Shown one piece after another: positions 53,327 to 61,902 of a stretch of 64,000 nucleotides of DNA. Location: contig CAZHZT010000010.1 in assembly GCA_964537285.1 (NCBI GenBank), positions 1 to 64,000 of the forward strand. The letters run 5' to 3'. The notes beneath the pieces are model-generated. The model ran no database searches, was not told the origin of the DNA, and worked only from the letters and a program-made list of their open reading frames with translations. Within the stretch, counting starts at the first letter, position 1, and each line of letters opens with the position of its first letter. Source of the DNA: CAZHZT01 sp964537285. GTDB taxonomy: Bacteria; Bacteroidota; Bacteroidia; Chitinophagales; Saprospiraceae. The translations under genes were made by a program, and so were the position numbers.

Positions 53327-55291
53327 ATGAAAACTTCTATTTTCCTCTTTACTTTCCTCATTGTTACTTGCTTTTGCGCATCCGCTCAAAAAGATTATAA
53401 ATGGGGGCAGGTTGAAAAAGAACCTGATTTACCTGAAGCATTTTTAAATGCGGATGCCATCACTCTAAACCACTATGAAGAAAGACAAACAAGAGTTGAA
53501 AACGGCTTATTTTTTTCAAGGAATATCACTAAACGAAAAATAAAGATTCTTACGCCAAAAGGTTTAGACCAGTACGGAAACATCATTATCCCTAAAAAAA
53601 GCGGGATGTATATTTCAATTTTAGATGCCAGGGCTATAAAAGCAGATGGGCGTATAGTGGACTTAAATGCCAATGATATAAAAACACTGGATCTGGGCTT
53701 TGTAACCAATATTTTTAACAAGGAAAAGTTTTATTTATTCGCAATCCCCGGGCTGGAAGTAGGTGACTCATTCGAGATGGTGTGCGTACAAGAGGGCAAT
53801 ACCGTTGAACTGGGCGGGAACATCTATTTGCATGACTATCTCCCTGCAGTCAAAGCGAGTTTTGTATTAGAAACCAACAAACAAATTCCCGTTTTTTCGA
53901 GTCATTACAATGATATGCCCAAGCCTAAGGTAGACGGAAATTTACGATCAAATACTTTCACTTGGGAAATGGAGCACCTTATTGGTTTGTACGATGATCG
54001 TTCGTCGATTCCCTACCAGAGCTTACCCTACTTTATCTATGAGCTCAATCTCGATGGTTTTTATTTGCAAGAGCCTCCACCGAATTTAAAGGATTGGCGG
54101 GCCTTATTAAAATATTTGAACGAACGCTTTCTTCAGCCCAAAGTCCGAAATAAGAAAAAGCTGGCAGAACAGTTTGACAATTTCCTAAATGAAGTAAGCG
54201 GAAGTTCTCAGATCGAAAAACTTCGCTATTTTCATGAATATGTTAATAATAACATAGATATGGTGAAACTGGAGAAATCAGAACAAAGCGAGGGAATAGA
54301 AACCCTCCTTGCAAAAGAGAGAGCCGATTTTTACACGCTGCATCAGATCTACCAAAGCTTCTTTAAACACTTAGGACTGGAAGCTTTCTTAGCCTCAGGG
54401 AGAAGCCGATATCTCGGGCCTATACAGCTAGACTTTCCTACACATATTCAAATTTCCGATTATTTTTATGTTGTGGAAGTAAACGAGGCTCCTCACCTTC
54501 TGATTCCCAAAGCTGAAGGCAACATTTACAAAATTGATGAAATTCCCATTTCTCTTGAAGGCACGAGTATTTACATGCTCAATTTAGAAGATGGAAAAAC
54601 GTTCAAACAAATAGACCTGCCGCTTTCCAGTTACGTACAAAACCTGCGGCAGTTGCAATATGAACTTTCAGTGTTTGAGGGAACCGATAGTGCTTATGTT
54701 AAAGTTAAGGAAATCTACAAGGGAGCAGAAGCCACGCAGTTCGGTTCGCAACTTCGAAGCATTGGTAACGAAGAAGATATGAAAGCCTGGAAAACAGCCC
54801 AACTACAACGATCTCTAAGTAACATAATGTTAGATACCTTCGGGTACAGCCCCTTGTCCGAAGTCCCTCCTTTTCAGAACCGGCTATTTTATCACATGGA
54901 ACTGGATTACCCATTTAGGCCACTGGATGAAAAATTGGAAAAATTGACCATTGGCAATTGGCTGAGGCATGAACTTCACCTACCCAATGTTGAAAGCCGA
55001 ACCCTTGATTATTATCCTTTATTTTCCAACAGTGATATATTAATTATGGTGCTCAAACTCGATAAACCAGCCAGCATTGTAAATAAAGATCAGTTGACGG
55101 AATTCCTGGAAAACGAAGCAGGGCAGTACACTTTTAAAGTTCAGAAAATCAATAATCAAACATTCATTATCCGGTCACAGTATATATTCAAGGCGCATAA
55201 TGTAGCAGCAAAAGATGTAGACCAGATTATCGAACTTAATCAGGCAGCTCAAAAGGCAAGCGGGAAAGAGATGATAATAGAATGGAAATAG
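53327..55291 (+). CDS. Exported DUF3857 protein with inactive transglutaminase domain
   Basis: A 654-residue protein with a signal peptide (MKTSIFLFTFLIVTCFCASA). A DUF3857-type beta domain covers about 40-225 (SRNITKRKIKILTPKGLDQY). The transglutaminase-like core (about 290-400) aligns with the upstream protein, but all three catalytic positions are changed: Cys to Phe335 (RADFYTLHQIY), His to Asp378 (ISDYFYVV) and Asp to Ile393 (LLIPKAEG). It is therefore probably a non-catalytic partner or binding protein. It follows the active homologue after 86 bp. Confidence 0.85.
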   Translation: MKTSIFLFTFLIVTCFCASAQKDYKWGQVEKEPDLPEAFLNADAITLNHYEERQTRVENGLFFSRNITKRKIKILTPKGLDQYGNIIIPKKSGMYISILDARAIKADGRIVDLNANDIKTLDLGFVTNIFNKEKFYLFAIPGLEVGDSFEMVCVQEGNTVELGGNIYLHDYLPAVKASFVLETNKQIPVFSSHYNDMPKPKVDGNLRSNTFTWEMEHLIGLYDDRSSIPYQSLPYFIYELNLDGFYLQEPPPNLKDWRALLKYLNERFLQPKVRNKKKLAEQFDNFLNEVSGSSQIEKLRYFHEYVNNNIDMVKLEKSEQSEGIETLLAKERADFYTLHQIYQSFFKHLGLEAFLASGRSRYLGPIQLDFPTHIQISDYFYVVEVNEAPHLLIPKAEGNIYKIDEIPISLEGTSIYMLNLEDGKTFKQIDLPLSSYVQNLRQLQYELSVFEGTDSAYVKVKEIYKGAEATQFGSQLRSIGNEEDMKAWKTAQLQRSLSNIMLDTFGYSPLSEVPPFQNRLFYHMELDYPFRPLDEKLEKLTIGNWLRHELHLPNVESRTLDYYPLFSNSDILIMVLKLDKPASIVNKDQLTEFLENEAGQYTFKVQKINNQTFIIRSQYIFKAHNVAAKDVDQIIELNQAAQKASGKEMIIEWK

Positions 55292-55310
55292 TATATTTCG
55301 GTTAAAGGGC

Positions 55311-55396
55311 AACGGCTAACGGCTAACGAATTTCTGATAAAGGCCCCTGGCCTTATATCCATTTTCCGTTAACCGTTTTCCGTTAACCGTTAACCG
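55311..55396. terminator. Repetitive palindrome O between convergent genes
   Basis: AACGGCTAACGGCTAACG on the left pairs with the repeated CGTTAACCGTTTTCCGTTAACC on the right, around a small AAGGCC/GGCCTT hairpin. It fills the 110 bp between the DUF3857 gene and the polyprenyl synthase gene and probably ends both transcripts. Confidence 0.5.
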
Positions 55397-55401
55397 CAAA
55401 A

Positions 55402-56379
55402 CTAGACTTCCCTTGATACAAAGCTTTTAGCGGTTGTTTCCAGTAGTGCTTTGCGTTCAGGAAGTACACTTACCTGACGGAGGTGCTCAAAACCCTTATC
55501 GAGGTAACTTTCCATTGCCTTTAAAGTATGGTCACGAATATCCAGTTGATTGAATAAAGCGGTCACTTCATCAATTTTAGCCTTTTCGTCCTCGGTCTCC
55601 GTGTTCAAGAGATGAATTAAACGATCCTGTGTAGGCTGTTCGGCGAGTTCAAGTGCTTTAAGGACCAGAAAGGTTTTTTTATTCTGTACAATATCACCAC
55701 CGACTTTTTTACCAAATTTGGCGGGATCTCCGAAGGTATCCAAAAGATCGTCTTGAATTTGAAAGGCTATACCAATTTGGCGACCGAACTCATTTAGGTG
55801 GTGCTGATCAGTTTCGGGTGCTCCGGCGATCAAAGCCCCCATTCGAAGGGCTCCTCCCATTAGAACAGCGGTTTTGTATTCAATCATTTTGATATAACCG
55901 GGAATGCTCACTTGTTGCTGAGCTTCAAAGTCGATATCGTACTGTTGGCCTTCACATACTTTTATAGCAACTTCGTTAAAATGGCCGATTAGTTCATTGT
56001 TTTTACCGCCTATTTCCAGCTGCTGTAGTAAAGCATATACATATATAAGCATTACATCTCCGGAAAGGATACCCGCGTTTAAACCATACTTGATATGAAC
56101 AGAGGGGTTTCCCCGACGGAGGGGCGCTTCATCCATGATATCATCGTGTACTAGCGAGAAGTTGTGAAAAAGTTCAACTGCTAAAGCTGCTGGTAGTGCT
56201 TTTTCCACTTCATCATGCCACAATTTATAAGCCATTAGGACTAATAAAGGCCTAAAGCGCTTACCGCCCATTTGCATAATATAGTCTATGGGCGCATACA
56301 ACGATTCCGGGGCCTTGGAAAAGCGATTGAGTTGAAGATATTGATTAAACTTTTCTAATAAATTAGTATGGGTATTCAT
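55402..56379 (-). CDS. Polyprenyl diphosphate synthase
   Basis: Adds isopentenyl units to an allylic diphosphate for quinones or lipid carriers. A 325-residue all-helical trans-prenyltransferase. GGKRFRPLLVLMAYKL (38-53) comes first, the first aspartate-rich motif is DDIMDEAPLRRG (79-90) and the second is QDDLLDTFGD. The residues before the first motif (FHNFSLVH) are bulky, so product length may be short or medium, but this cannot be fixed from sequence. Monocistronic. Confidence 0.92.
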   Translation of the reverse strand: MNTHTNLLEKFNQYLQLNRFSKAPESLYAPIDYIMQMGGKRFRPLLVLMAYKLWHDEVEKALPAALAVELFHNFSLVHDDIMDEAPLRRGNPSVHIKYGLNAGILSGDVMLIYVYALLQQLEIGGKNNELIGHFNEVAIKVCEGQQYDIDFEAQQQVSIPGYIKMIEYKTAVLMGGALRMGALIAGAPETDQHHLNEFGRQIGIAFQIQDDLLDTFGDPAKFGKKVGGDIVQNKKTFLVLKALELAEQPTQDRLIHLLNTETEDEKAKIDEVTALFNQLDIRDHTLKAMESYLDKGFEHLRQVSVLPERKALLETTAKSFVSREV

Positions 56380-56433
56380 CCGTAAAAAAAATTTTGCTTT
56401 TGGTGGTTTTAATAGAACGGGAAACGGCTAAGG

Positions 56434-58347
56434 TTAATTTGCTAAAGTAGGATCAAGTTGAACAGCTTTGTTGTAACAAGCTTGTGCCTGTTTTGCATAA
56501 TTTAGTTTTTCATATGCCTTACCCAACGCAGCCCAAAGGCGGGCAGAGTTTGGATCTACTTCGGTTCCGTATTTAAGATACATGGCCGCAAAATCATACT
56601 CTCCCTGCTTCACGTAAAAATGATCGTAACCGATCCTGTAAGCAAAGTTTCCTAGTTTTTCATTAGGCACTGCCCCCTGTTCGGCCCTTCGTTTCAAGTA
56701 ATCCATGTATTCGTCAATGAAGTCGATCCGCTTCTTTATGGTGAGGACGTCATAGAATACGTTGAGCATTTTGTCGACATCACGGTCCATTTTGTAATGT
56801 TCGGCAGCAACTCCGGCCCTCATTCTTTGTGCATCATAATATTCGGGATAAATTCGAATAGCTTTATTAAAAAAGCCTAATGCTTCATCAAGCAGTTGCA
56901 CCTTAACTTCCGGGCTCTGTGTGACTTTATACTTTTCGAACAAAGCGGATCCCATCATACAATTAGCTCGTGCACTATTTTCGGAAACTTCTACTGCCGC
57001 TGCGTTCAGGGTGAGTGGATTTTCCCAGACGGGTACTCTGGTCCAGGTTTTAAAGGAGAAAAATAAAACATAGATGGCCAATAATCCAACATTCAGAAGA
57101 TTGGCATTTTGGTCTGTGAAATCAACCGGCCAGCGACTGATAAAATAAGCCAGTGCAATGCATACTCCTACGGAAGACACAAAAAGAAAGCGTTCGTTCA
57201 TAAAAGTGCCTACAGGAAAGAATAGATTGGAAACAATGGATAAAGTGATTATAAAAAATAATATACTAAAAGAGACGACTCTTTTTTTCCCCAAACCAAA
57301 CAAAGCATATATACCCAAGGCCAGATAAAGTAAGAAGGATAATAAAACCGAAAAATCGCCCCAGTTCATTACGGGTATGTGATAAGGATAATAATCATGC
57401 GTTAGAGGATGTGGGAAAAAGCTCAATTTTAAATATTGACCCAGTGTATAGAAAATCGTGGCATATTTTTCACTGAGGTACATCCCAAAGAACGGATTAT
57501 TCATAATCCCCGTAACTTCTTTGCCTGAATCCAGCAGATAACCAATTATAGAAGTTCGAATTCCCAGGTAAATAAGTATTACCAGGAGTAAAGGCGCCGT
57601 AACGATACTTATTGTTTTGAAAGAAGCCTCGGTAAAGAAATACAATGCTAATGGTATGACCGCTAAAAAGGTTAATGCATTTTCTTTTGCCAATATTCCC
57701 AGGAAGAAAGAAATACTTGCTGCAAATAACCAATAATACTGCTTGGGTTTAGCTACATATACCAAACTAAAGTAAAGTGCTCCCAAAGCTCCGATTAAAG
57801 TCAGCACTTCGTCTCTCCCCTTGATGTTAGCAACAACCTCCACATGTACCGGGTGAAGAGCAAAAAGAAGAGAAGCCACAAAAGGCAGCCCCAGCCACCA
57901 GTGCGTATTTTTCCGGGGAAGGAGGATGGAAAGTATCCGGAATAATAACAAACAACAAAGGCTGTAAAAAACGATATTAACAAAGTGATTCACCCAGGGA
58001 TTAAGACCGAAAAACTCATATTCTATAGCGAAGGTAATTATGGACAAGGGCCTGTACCTTCCGCCAACCACGAGATCTTTTTGCTCGCCAAAATAACCTG
58101 CCATGCTTTCGGTAGATAAAAGATCACCTATGCCATCGAGTCCCTTTTTAGTAAAATCGTTATCTGACAGTACAATCTGATCGTCTAAAACATATTCATA
58201 GTTGACGGTTCGGAAGTAGAATAAGAACGGAAGGACAAAGATAATAAGGGCTGGCAACCAATTATCTTTCCAAAATCCAGCAGGAATAATCAATGCTGTT
58301 GTTGTCTTCTTTCGTTTTGTCGATTTGCTTTTTTTCTTTTGCGCCAT
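56434..58347 (-). CDS. Membrane glycosyltransferase-like protein with C-terminal TPRs (TMTC-like)
   Basis: A 637-residue protein with about 10-12 membrane helices (from about 24 to 445), then a TPR-containing C-terminal region (about 470-637, for example ARLWAALGKAYEKLNYAKQAQACYNKAVQLDP). The N-terminal loop FYFRTVNYEYVLDDQIVLSDN carries the acidic residues typical of GT-C enzymes of the TMTC/O-mannosyltransferase type. I start it at 58347 (MAQKKKSKS), because the 29 upstream in-frame residues from 58434 are coded by hairpin H. Donor and acceptor are unknown. Confidence 0.85.
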   Translation of the reverse strand: MAQKKKSKSTKRKKTTTALIIPAGFWKDNWLPALIIFVLPFLFYFRTVNYEYVLDDQIVLSDNDFTKKGLDGIGDLLSTESMAGYFGEQKDLVVGGRYRPLSIITFAIEYEFFGLNPWVNHFVNIVFYSLCCLLLFRILSILLPRKNTHWWLGLPFVASLLFALHPVHVEVVANIKGRDEVLTLIGALGALYFSLVYVAKPKQYYWLFAASISFFLGILAKENALTFLAVIPLALYFFTEASFKTISIVTAPLLLVILIYLGIRTSIIGYLLDSGKEVTGIMNNPFFGMYLSEKYATIFYTLGQYLKLSFFPHPLTHDYYPYHIPVMNWGDFSVLLSFLLYLALGIYALFGLGKKRVVSFSILFFIITLSIVSNLFFPVGTFMNERFLFVSSVGVCIALAYFISRWPVDFTDQNANLLNVGLLAIYVLFFSFKTWTRVPVWENPLTLNAAAVEVSENSARANCMMGSALFEKYKVTQSPEVKVQLLDEALGFFNKAIRIYPEYYDAQRMRAGVAAEHYKMDRDVDKMLNVFYDVLTIKKRIDFIDEYMDYLKRRAEQGAVPNEKLGNFAYRIGYDHFYVKQGEYDFAAMYLKYGTEVDPNSARLWAALGKAYEKLNYAKQAQACYNKAVQLDPTLAN

Positions 58348-58404
58348 AAGGTGTTGCAAGCTTGTTTGGATGTAAATATATAACCCAAGTTGCGATGATA
58401 GGAG

Positions 58405-58462
58405 AAAAAAGAGGCTATTTTGATCCAAAATCAAAGATTTCTTTCAAAATAGCCTCTTTTTT
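58405..58462. terminator. Hairpin H between two minus-strand genes
   Basis: AAAAAAGAGGCTATTTTG (58405-58422) and its exact complement (58445-58462) form an 18-bp stem with a 22-nt loop. On the minus strand the stem ends in a run of T residues, so it could be an intrinsic terminator after the T9SS protein gene (58656-60905). Confidence 0.55.
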
Positions 58463-58471
58463 AAAAAAATC

Positions 58472-58620
58472 GTTCTTTGACAAATTGTGTGGAACTTCAA
58501 AATGATAAGCCTTGAATGCCCTTTGGGCTGAAAGGCTTATCATTTTGAAGTTCCATTTTCCACAATTTATGTCAAAGAACCAAAAAAAATCGTTCTTTGA
58601 CAAATTGTACGGAGGTTCTG
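58472..58620. repeat. Palindromic repeat A3 plus half copy A4
   Basis: A full 109-bp copy of family A (58472-58580) with arms GTTCTTTGACAAATTGTGTG and AATTTATGTCAAAGAAC and an inner AAAATGATAAGCC/GGCTTATCATTTT stem. After 11 bp the left arm begins again (58592-58620, GTTCTTTGACAAATTGTACG), which is a half copy. The repeats lie in the 3' region of the T9SS protein gene. Confidence 0.85.
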
Positions 58621-58655
58621 GATGAAGTCTATTAGTAAGCGTTTTTAAAAGCGTT

Positions 58656-60905
58656 CTATAATTTTTCGAAACGGCTGTAGAAGACACCTTTTCCAGTCAC
58701 CAGTTTTACAATAAATAATCCGGAAGGCAAGGAGCTTACATTTATGTTAAAATTATTGGAAGCTCGAAAGTTTTGCGCCCATTTTAGCATTCCTCCTATA
58801 CTATAAACTTCTACTCTGGAAATTTCCATTCGATCAGAAGAGATCTGTAGACGATTATTCGCAGGATTAGGGAATAATTGAAACGCTGCGCTATTTCCAA
58901 TGGTTTGGGTAGCATTTGGATCAAGCACTTGTATAACGAGCTGATTCGCGACTAACTCTCCATCGATATCCAGTAACAAGCAAATAGTATCAGCCCCAAA
59001 AGCGATACTGAAGATATACACACAATTGTTTACTTCATCTATATCAAGCTCAACAGCATCTACAGGCCCCCCACATGCTTCAGTCGCAATCAAAGTTCCT
59101 TCCCAGCAAAAGGTATCCAATTCATTAAGCAAGAGACTTTCAGAGAAGTAGCTACAATCCTCGTTTACAATAATGGTTGCTGAGTCGGAGGCACAAATGC
59201 TATCTACCTTTAACTGATAGACACCCTCCTGCTCAGGGTTAAAACTTTGTATAACCGGATTCTGCTCATTGGAAACAAAGCCATCTGGCCCGGTCCATTC
59301 CCATTCAGTGCCTCCATTTCCAAAAAGAAGCAATTGCTGTCCATAGCACAAAGGGCTATTGTAAGCAGCTTCGGCATTGGGAAGAGGAATTATAATGACA
59401 TTCACGGTATCTGTAGAGGAATTGGAACATTGATTATCAGAAGTACCGTTAATAATGAATTGGGTATCTTCACTTAAGTTTACCGGAAACATAAATGGAG
59501 ATTGCTGAATATCATCGTAAACAGTAGGTATTTGATTTTGGGTAATAGAAATACTCCAGGGAGCCATCCCCTCTAGTGATACTTCTAAGAACCCATCCGT
59601 ATTTTTACAAAGCGTATCAAAAGGCTGCACAAACTGAGCCGTGGGAAGGTCAAGTACTTCCAGGTCTATGTTAAGTATTGCATCACAAGCTGTACCTATA
59701 TCAATAGGATACGCGTATAGCCCGGTTTCACTAAGTTCACTCCCATCCGGCGCGATAAATACCTCACCAACACAAATACTCGCAAATGAGTCCAGCTCTA
59801 CGATCTGACCTTGCTGTACATTAAGGACCAAAGTAGTATCACAGCTCCCCTGATTACCACTAAGAAAATACTCATAAGATCCTTCTTCGCAGATTTCCTG
59901 GCCATTAGGATCGGTAATACAATCTCCCTCACAAATAACAATACTACTATCTATCATTAAAACAGAAAGGACTTCTAAATTGACGGTTATAAAAATATCG
60001 CAGCTGTCTCCCAGTACATTTTCCAGGACTAAATCATAGGTTCCGGTTTCACAAAGCTGCGTACCACCGGGAGCGACGAAGCATTCTCCTTCACAAACGA
60101 CGGTGTCTATCGTTATAAACTCAGAGAAAATCAATTCTGTAAAAATCACCAGATCACACCCTCCTGCGATAATATCCTCCACCACAGCAAATCCAGAAGG
60201 AAAATCTATATCAAAAACTTGCCCGCTTACTTCGGCGGAAAAAGTCGTATCACTACAAGGGAACTCTGTAATTTGGCTGTACACCCCCACTCCACTTGTA
60301 CTAACCTTGACGGTATCCAGGCAGGTAGACAGATTGTTGGAAATTGCCAATGAATATTCTGTAGTAAATGATGGAACGACAAATATTTGGTCTCCTGTTT
60401 CTCCTGTTGACCAAGAGAAAGAGAAATTATCGAAGGGGGGCGGAGTCAAGTCAACTTCCAGGCTGGTTACATTCATTGCACAAATGGTCGTGTCAGATGT
60501 CAATGAATAAGTTAGAGGGTCTATGATAGGAACTGAAAAGGACTCCGAATAACCCGCAATTGATTGAAAATTAACTACAATGAATTCAGGGCTTTCACTC
60601 AAGTTATCATTAATAGGTACAATGCTCAATTCAATGATAGGATTATTCTCACTAATACTCCCGTTTGCCTGATCAATTTCATAATCAAGTCCGGTTTCCG
60701 CATCTCCGGAGATATCAAAAGAAATAGGAAAGTGATTGCTATTAAAGGAAGAAAAGTCAAAGAATACTTTTTCAGAATTACAGCCTTCCACAAAGGCATC
60801 CGCGGGGTTTCCAAGATTAGAGGTCGGACTCTGAGCCGAAAGAAGCGCTGAGATAAAAACCAGGGCTGCGCTTATCCAGATAAATTTTGTTGATTCTGCA
60901 AGCAT
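58656..60905 (-). CDS. T9SS-exported repeat protein
   Basis: A 749-residue secreted protein of unknown role. Signal peptide at 1-24 (WISAALVFISALLSAQ), a Calx-beta-like stretch (about 35-130), then a cysteine-containing repeat unit of about 55 residues present three times (cores CEGECFVAPGGTQLCETGTY, CEGDCITDPNGQEICEEGSY and CVGEVFIAPDGSELSETGLY), PKD-like beta segments, and a type IX sorting tail (about 670-749, FQLFPNPANNRLQISS ... GLFIVKLVTGKG). Many relatives carry an N-terminal choice-of-anchor domain before the Calx-beta part; it is missing here. It probably sits on the cell surface as an adhesin. Confidence 0.87.
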   Translation of the reverse strand: MLAESTKFIWISAALVFISALLSAQSPTSNLGNPADAFVEGCNSEKVFFDFSSFNSNHFPISFDISGDAETGLDYEIDQANGSISENNPIIELSIVPINDNLSESPEFIVVNFQSIAGYSESFSVPIIDPLTYSLTSDTTICAMNVTSLEVDLTPPPFDNFSFSWSTGETGDQIFVVPSFTTEYSLAISNNLSTCLDTVKVSTSGVGVYSQITEFPCSDTTFSAEVSGQVFDIDFPSGFAVVEDIIAGGCDLVIFTELIFSEFITIDTVVCEGECFVAPGGTQLCETGTYDLVLENVLGDSCDIFITVNLEVLSVLMIDSSIVICEGDCITDPNGQEICEEGSYEYFLSGNQGSCDTTLVLNVQQGQIVELDSFASICVGEVFIAPDGSELSETGLYAYPIDIGTACDAILNIDLEVLDLPTAQFVQPFDTLCKNTDGFLEVSLEGMAPWSISITQNQIPTVYDDIQQSPFMFPVNLSEDTQFIINGTSDNQCSNSSTDTVNVIIIPLPNAEAAYNSPLCYGQQLLLFGNGGTEWEWTGPDGFVSNEQNPVIQSFNPEQEGVYQLKVDSICASDSATIIVNEDCSYFSESLLLNELDTFCWEGTLIATEACGGPVDAVELDIDEVNNCVYIFSIAFGADTICLLLDIDGELVANQLVIQVLDPNATQTIGNSAAFQLFPNPANNRLQISSDRMEISRVEVYSIGGMLKWAQNFRASNNFNINVSSLPSGLFIVKLVTGKGVFYSRFEKL

Positions 60906-60955
60906 GAAAGGGGCGAATTTTCGAATATTAGGAAATCAAATTAAAATAGGTTAGT

Positions 60956-61140
60956 AAGTAGTTCACGGATTTAAGCTATAGAAACTATCGATGCCCTGGG
61001 CAGGAAGATTTTTGAGTTGGAGATCGACACTTTATTGGGACTTTTCTTCGAAAAGTCCCAATAAAGTGTCGATCTCCAAACAAAAAATGCTTCTACAGAG
61101 GGCAAAGATTATTTATATCGCCTATTTCCATGAACTACTT
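60956..61140. repeat. Palindromic repeat C2
   Basis: A 185-bp element, inverted relative to C1 (22656-22840) and of identical length. The 63-bp core (61017-61079) is a perfect 29-bp hairpin with the same CTTCG loop; where its stem differs from C1 (TTTATTGGGAC against TTTTTTGGGAT) the opposite strand has changed to match. It lies between the divergent T9SS and PadR genes. The gene-free interval 60906-61542 holds C2, E and the PadR promoter. Confidence 0.9.
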
Positions 61141-61262
61141 AACAGTCCAAAAATGAGTTTTGGGTTGTCACTTAAAAGCTTTTGTTGGAGATCAGCATCT
61201 TTTTTCAATTTGAGTAACGCTAAAACCCAAACTAAGTTGCTTTATTTTTTTACAAATAATAG

Positions 61263-61395
61263 GCTTGTTCTTGGGAAGAGCGTTTTGTTTGAAGAGAGCT
61301 TCGGTTTATTGATTTTTCTTCAAAAAATCAATAAAACCGAAGCCCTCTTCAGTAAAAGTCACCTTGCTAAGAGTAACGATATTTATAGGAAACAA
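61263..61395. repeat. Palindromic repeat E
   Basis: The core (61291-61350) has arms GAAGAGAGCTTCGGTTTATT and the complement of GAAGAGGGCTTCGGTTTTAT, nearly perfect over about 27 bp. The flanks (CTTGGGAAGAGCGTTTTG on the left; read on the other strand, CTTAGCAAGGTGACTTTTAC on the right) resemble the outer arms of B, C and D. Confidence 0.65.
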
Positions 61396-61465
61396 GCTTT
61401 CCCACCGTTTCCCTCAACCTATTTTTGTCGATGATCTGCGAGACTTTGTAGAGAAGAACAACTAC

Positions 61466-61520
61466 TATGCAAAATAACACTACCTTGCATTGCATAATAC
61501 TTAAAATTCCCATATATTTG
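61466..61520 (+). promoter_or_regulatory. PadR-operon promoter and possible operator
   Basis: TATATTTG (61513-61520) matches the TAnnTTTG -7 consensus, 22 bp before the padR start codon; the -33 position has only TTGC. Just upstream are TATGCAA (61466-61472) and TTGCATTGCATA (61485-61496), inverted and direct ATGCAA-type repeats of the kind PadR dimers bind. Autorepression is inferred. Confidence 0.5.
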
Positions 61521-61542
61521 TATTGTAATTAAAAGAGATGCA

Positions 61543-61902
61543 ATGGCAAATGAATTAGATAAATTAGTAGAAAAAACCAAGACCCAATTAAAAAAGGGTA
61601 TCCTGGAAATTTGTATCTTATCGATCGTTTCACAGGAGAAGGGGTACTCTACTGAGATCATTCGCAAATTGAGTGAATCGAAGCTAATTGTAAAGGAAGG
61701 CACGGTATATCCGCTATTAGCTCGTTTAAAAAACGCCGGTTTTCTTGAGTATGATTGGGAAGAGTCCACTTCGGGGCCACCCCGGAAATCATACAGTACC
61801 ACCGAAAAGGGAGATGATTTTTTGAAAGAGCTCCTACTTAGCTGGGGGCAATTAGTTAATGCAGTAAACCAACTCACCAAAAATATTTCGATCGATGAAT
61901 AA
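61543..61902 (+). CDS. PadR-family transcriptional regulator
   Basis: A 119-residue winged-helix repressor: LKKGILEICILSIVSQEKGYSTEIIRKLSESKLIVKEGTVYPLLARLKNAGFLEYDWEES then PPRKSYSTTEKG, the PadR signature. It lacks the long C-terminal helix bundle of the larger class. Its last codons overlap the start of the next gene (ATGAATAA at 61895-61902), so the two are translationally coupled; such pairs usually regulate an envelope-stress membrane protein. Confidence 0.92.
   Translation: MANELDKLVEKTKTQLKKGILEICILSIVSQEKGYSTEIIRKLSESKLIVKEGTVYPLLARLKNAGFLEYDWEESTSGPPRKSYSTTEKGDDFLKELLLSWGQLVNAVNQLTKNISIDE

Noticed and set aside
53327..55291. Frameshift or pseudogene as explanation for the lost triad
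   Set aside because: The 654-codon frame is uninterrupted and the fold-level similarity continues on both sides of the changed residues, so the gene looks maintained.
58415..58687. Open frame of 90 codons on the minus strand
   Set aside because: It is made of hairpin H and repeats A3/A4; the repeated KNDFF/LSKND segments in its translation mirror the palindrome arms.
6512..61395. CRISPR arrays as an explanation for the repeats
   Set aside because: The repeats are long palindromes scattered over 55 kb; there are no short direct repeats with regular spacers and no cas genes.
60991..61434. Open frame of 147 codons on the plus strand between the T9SS and PadR genes
   Set aside because: It runs through palindromes C2 and E; the frame is a by-product of the repeats and has no recognisable protein features.
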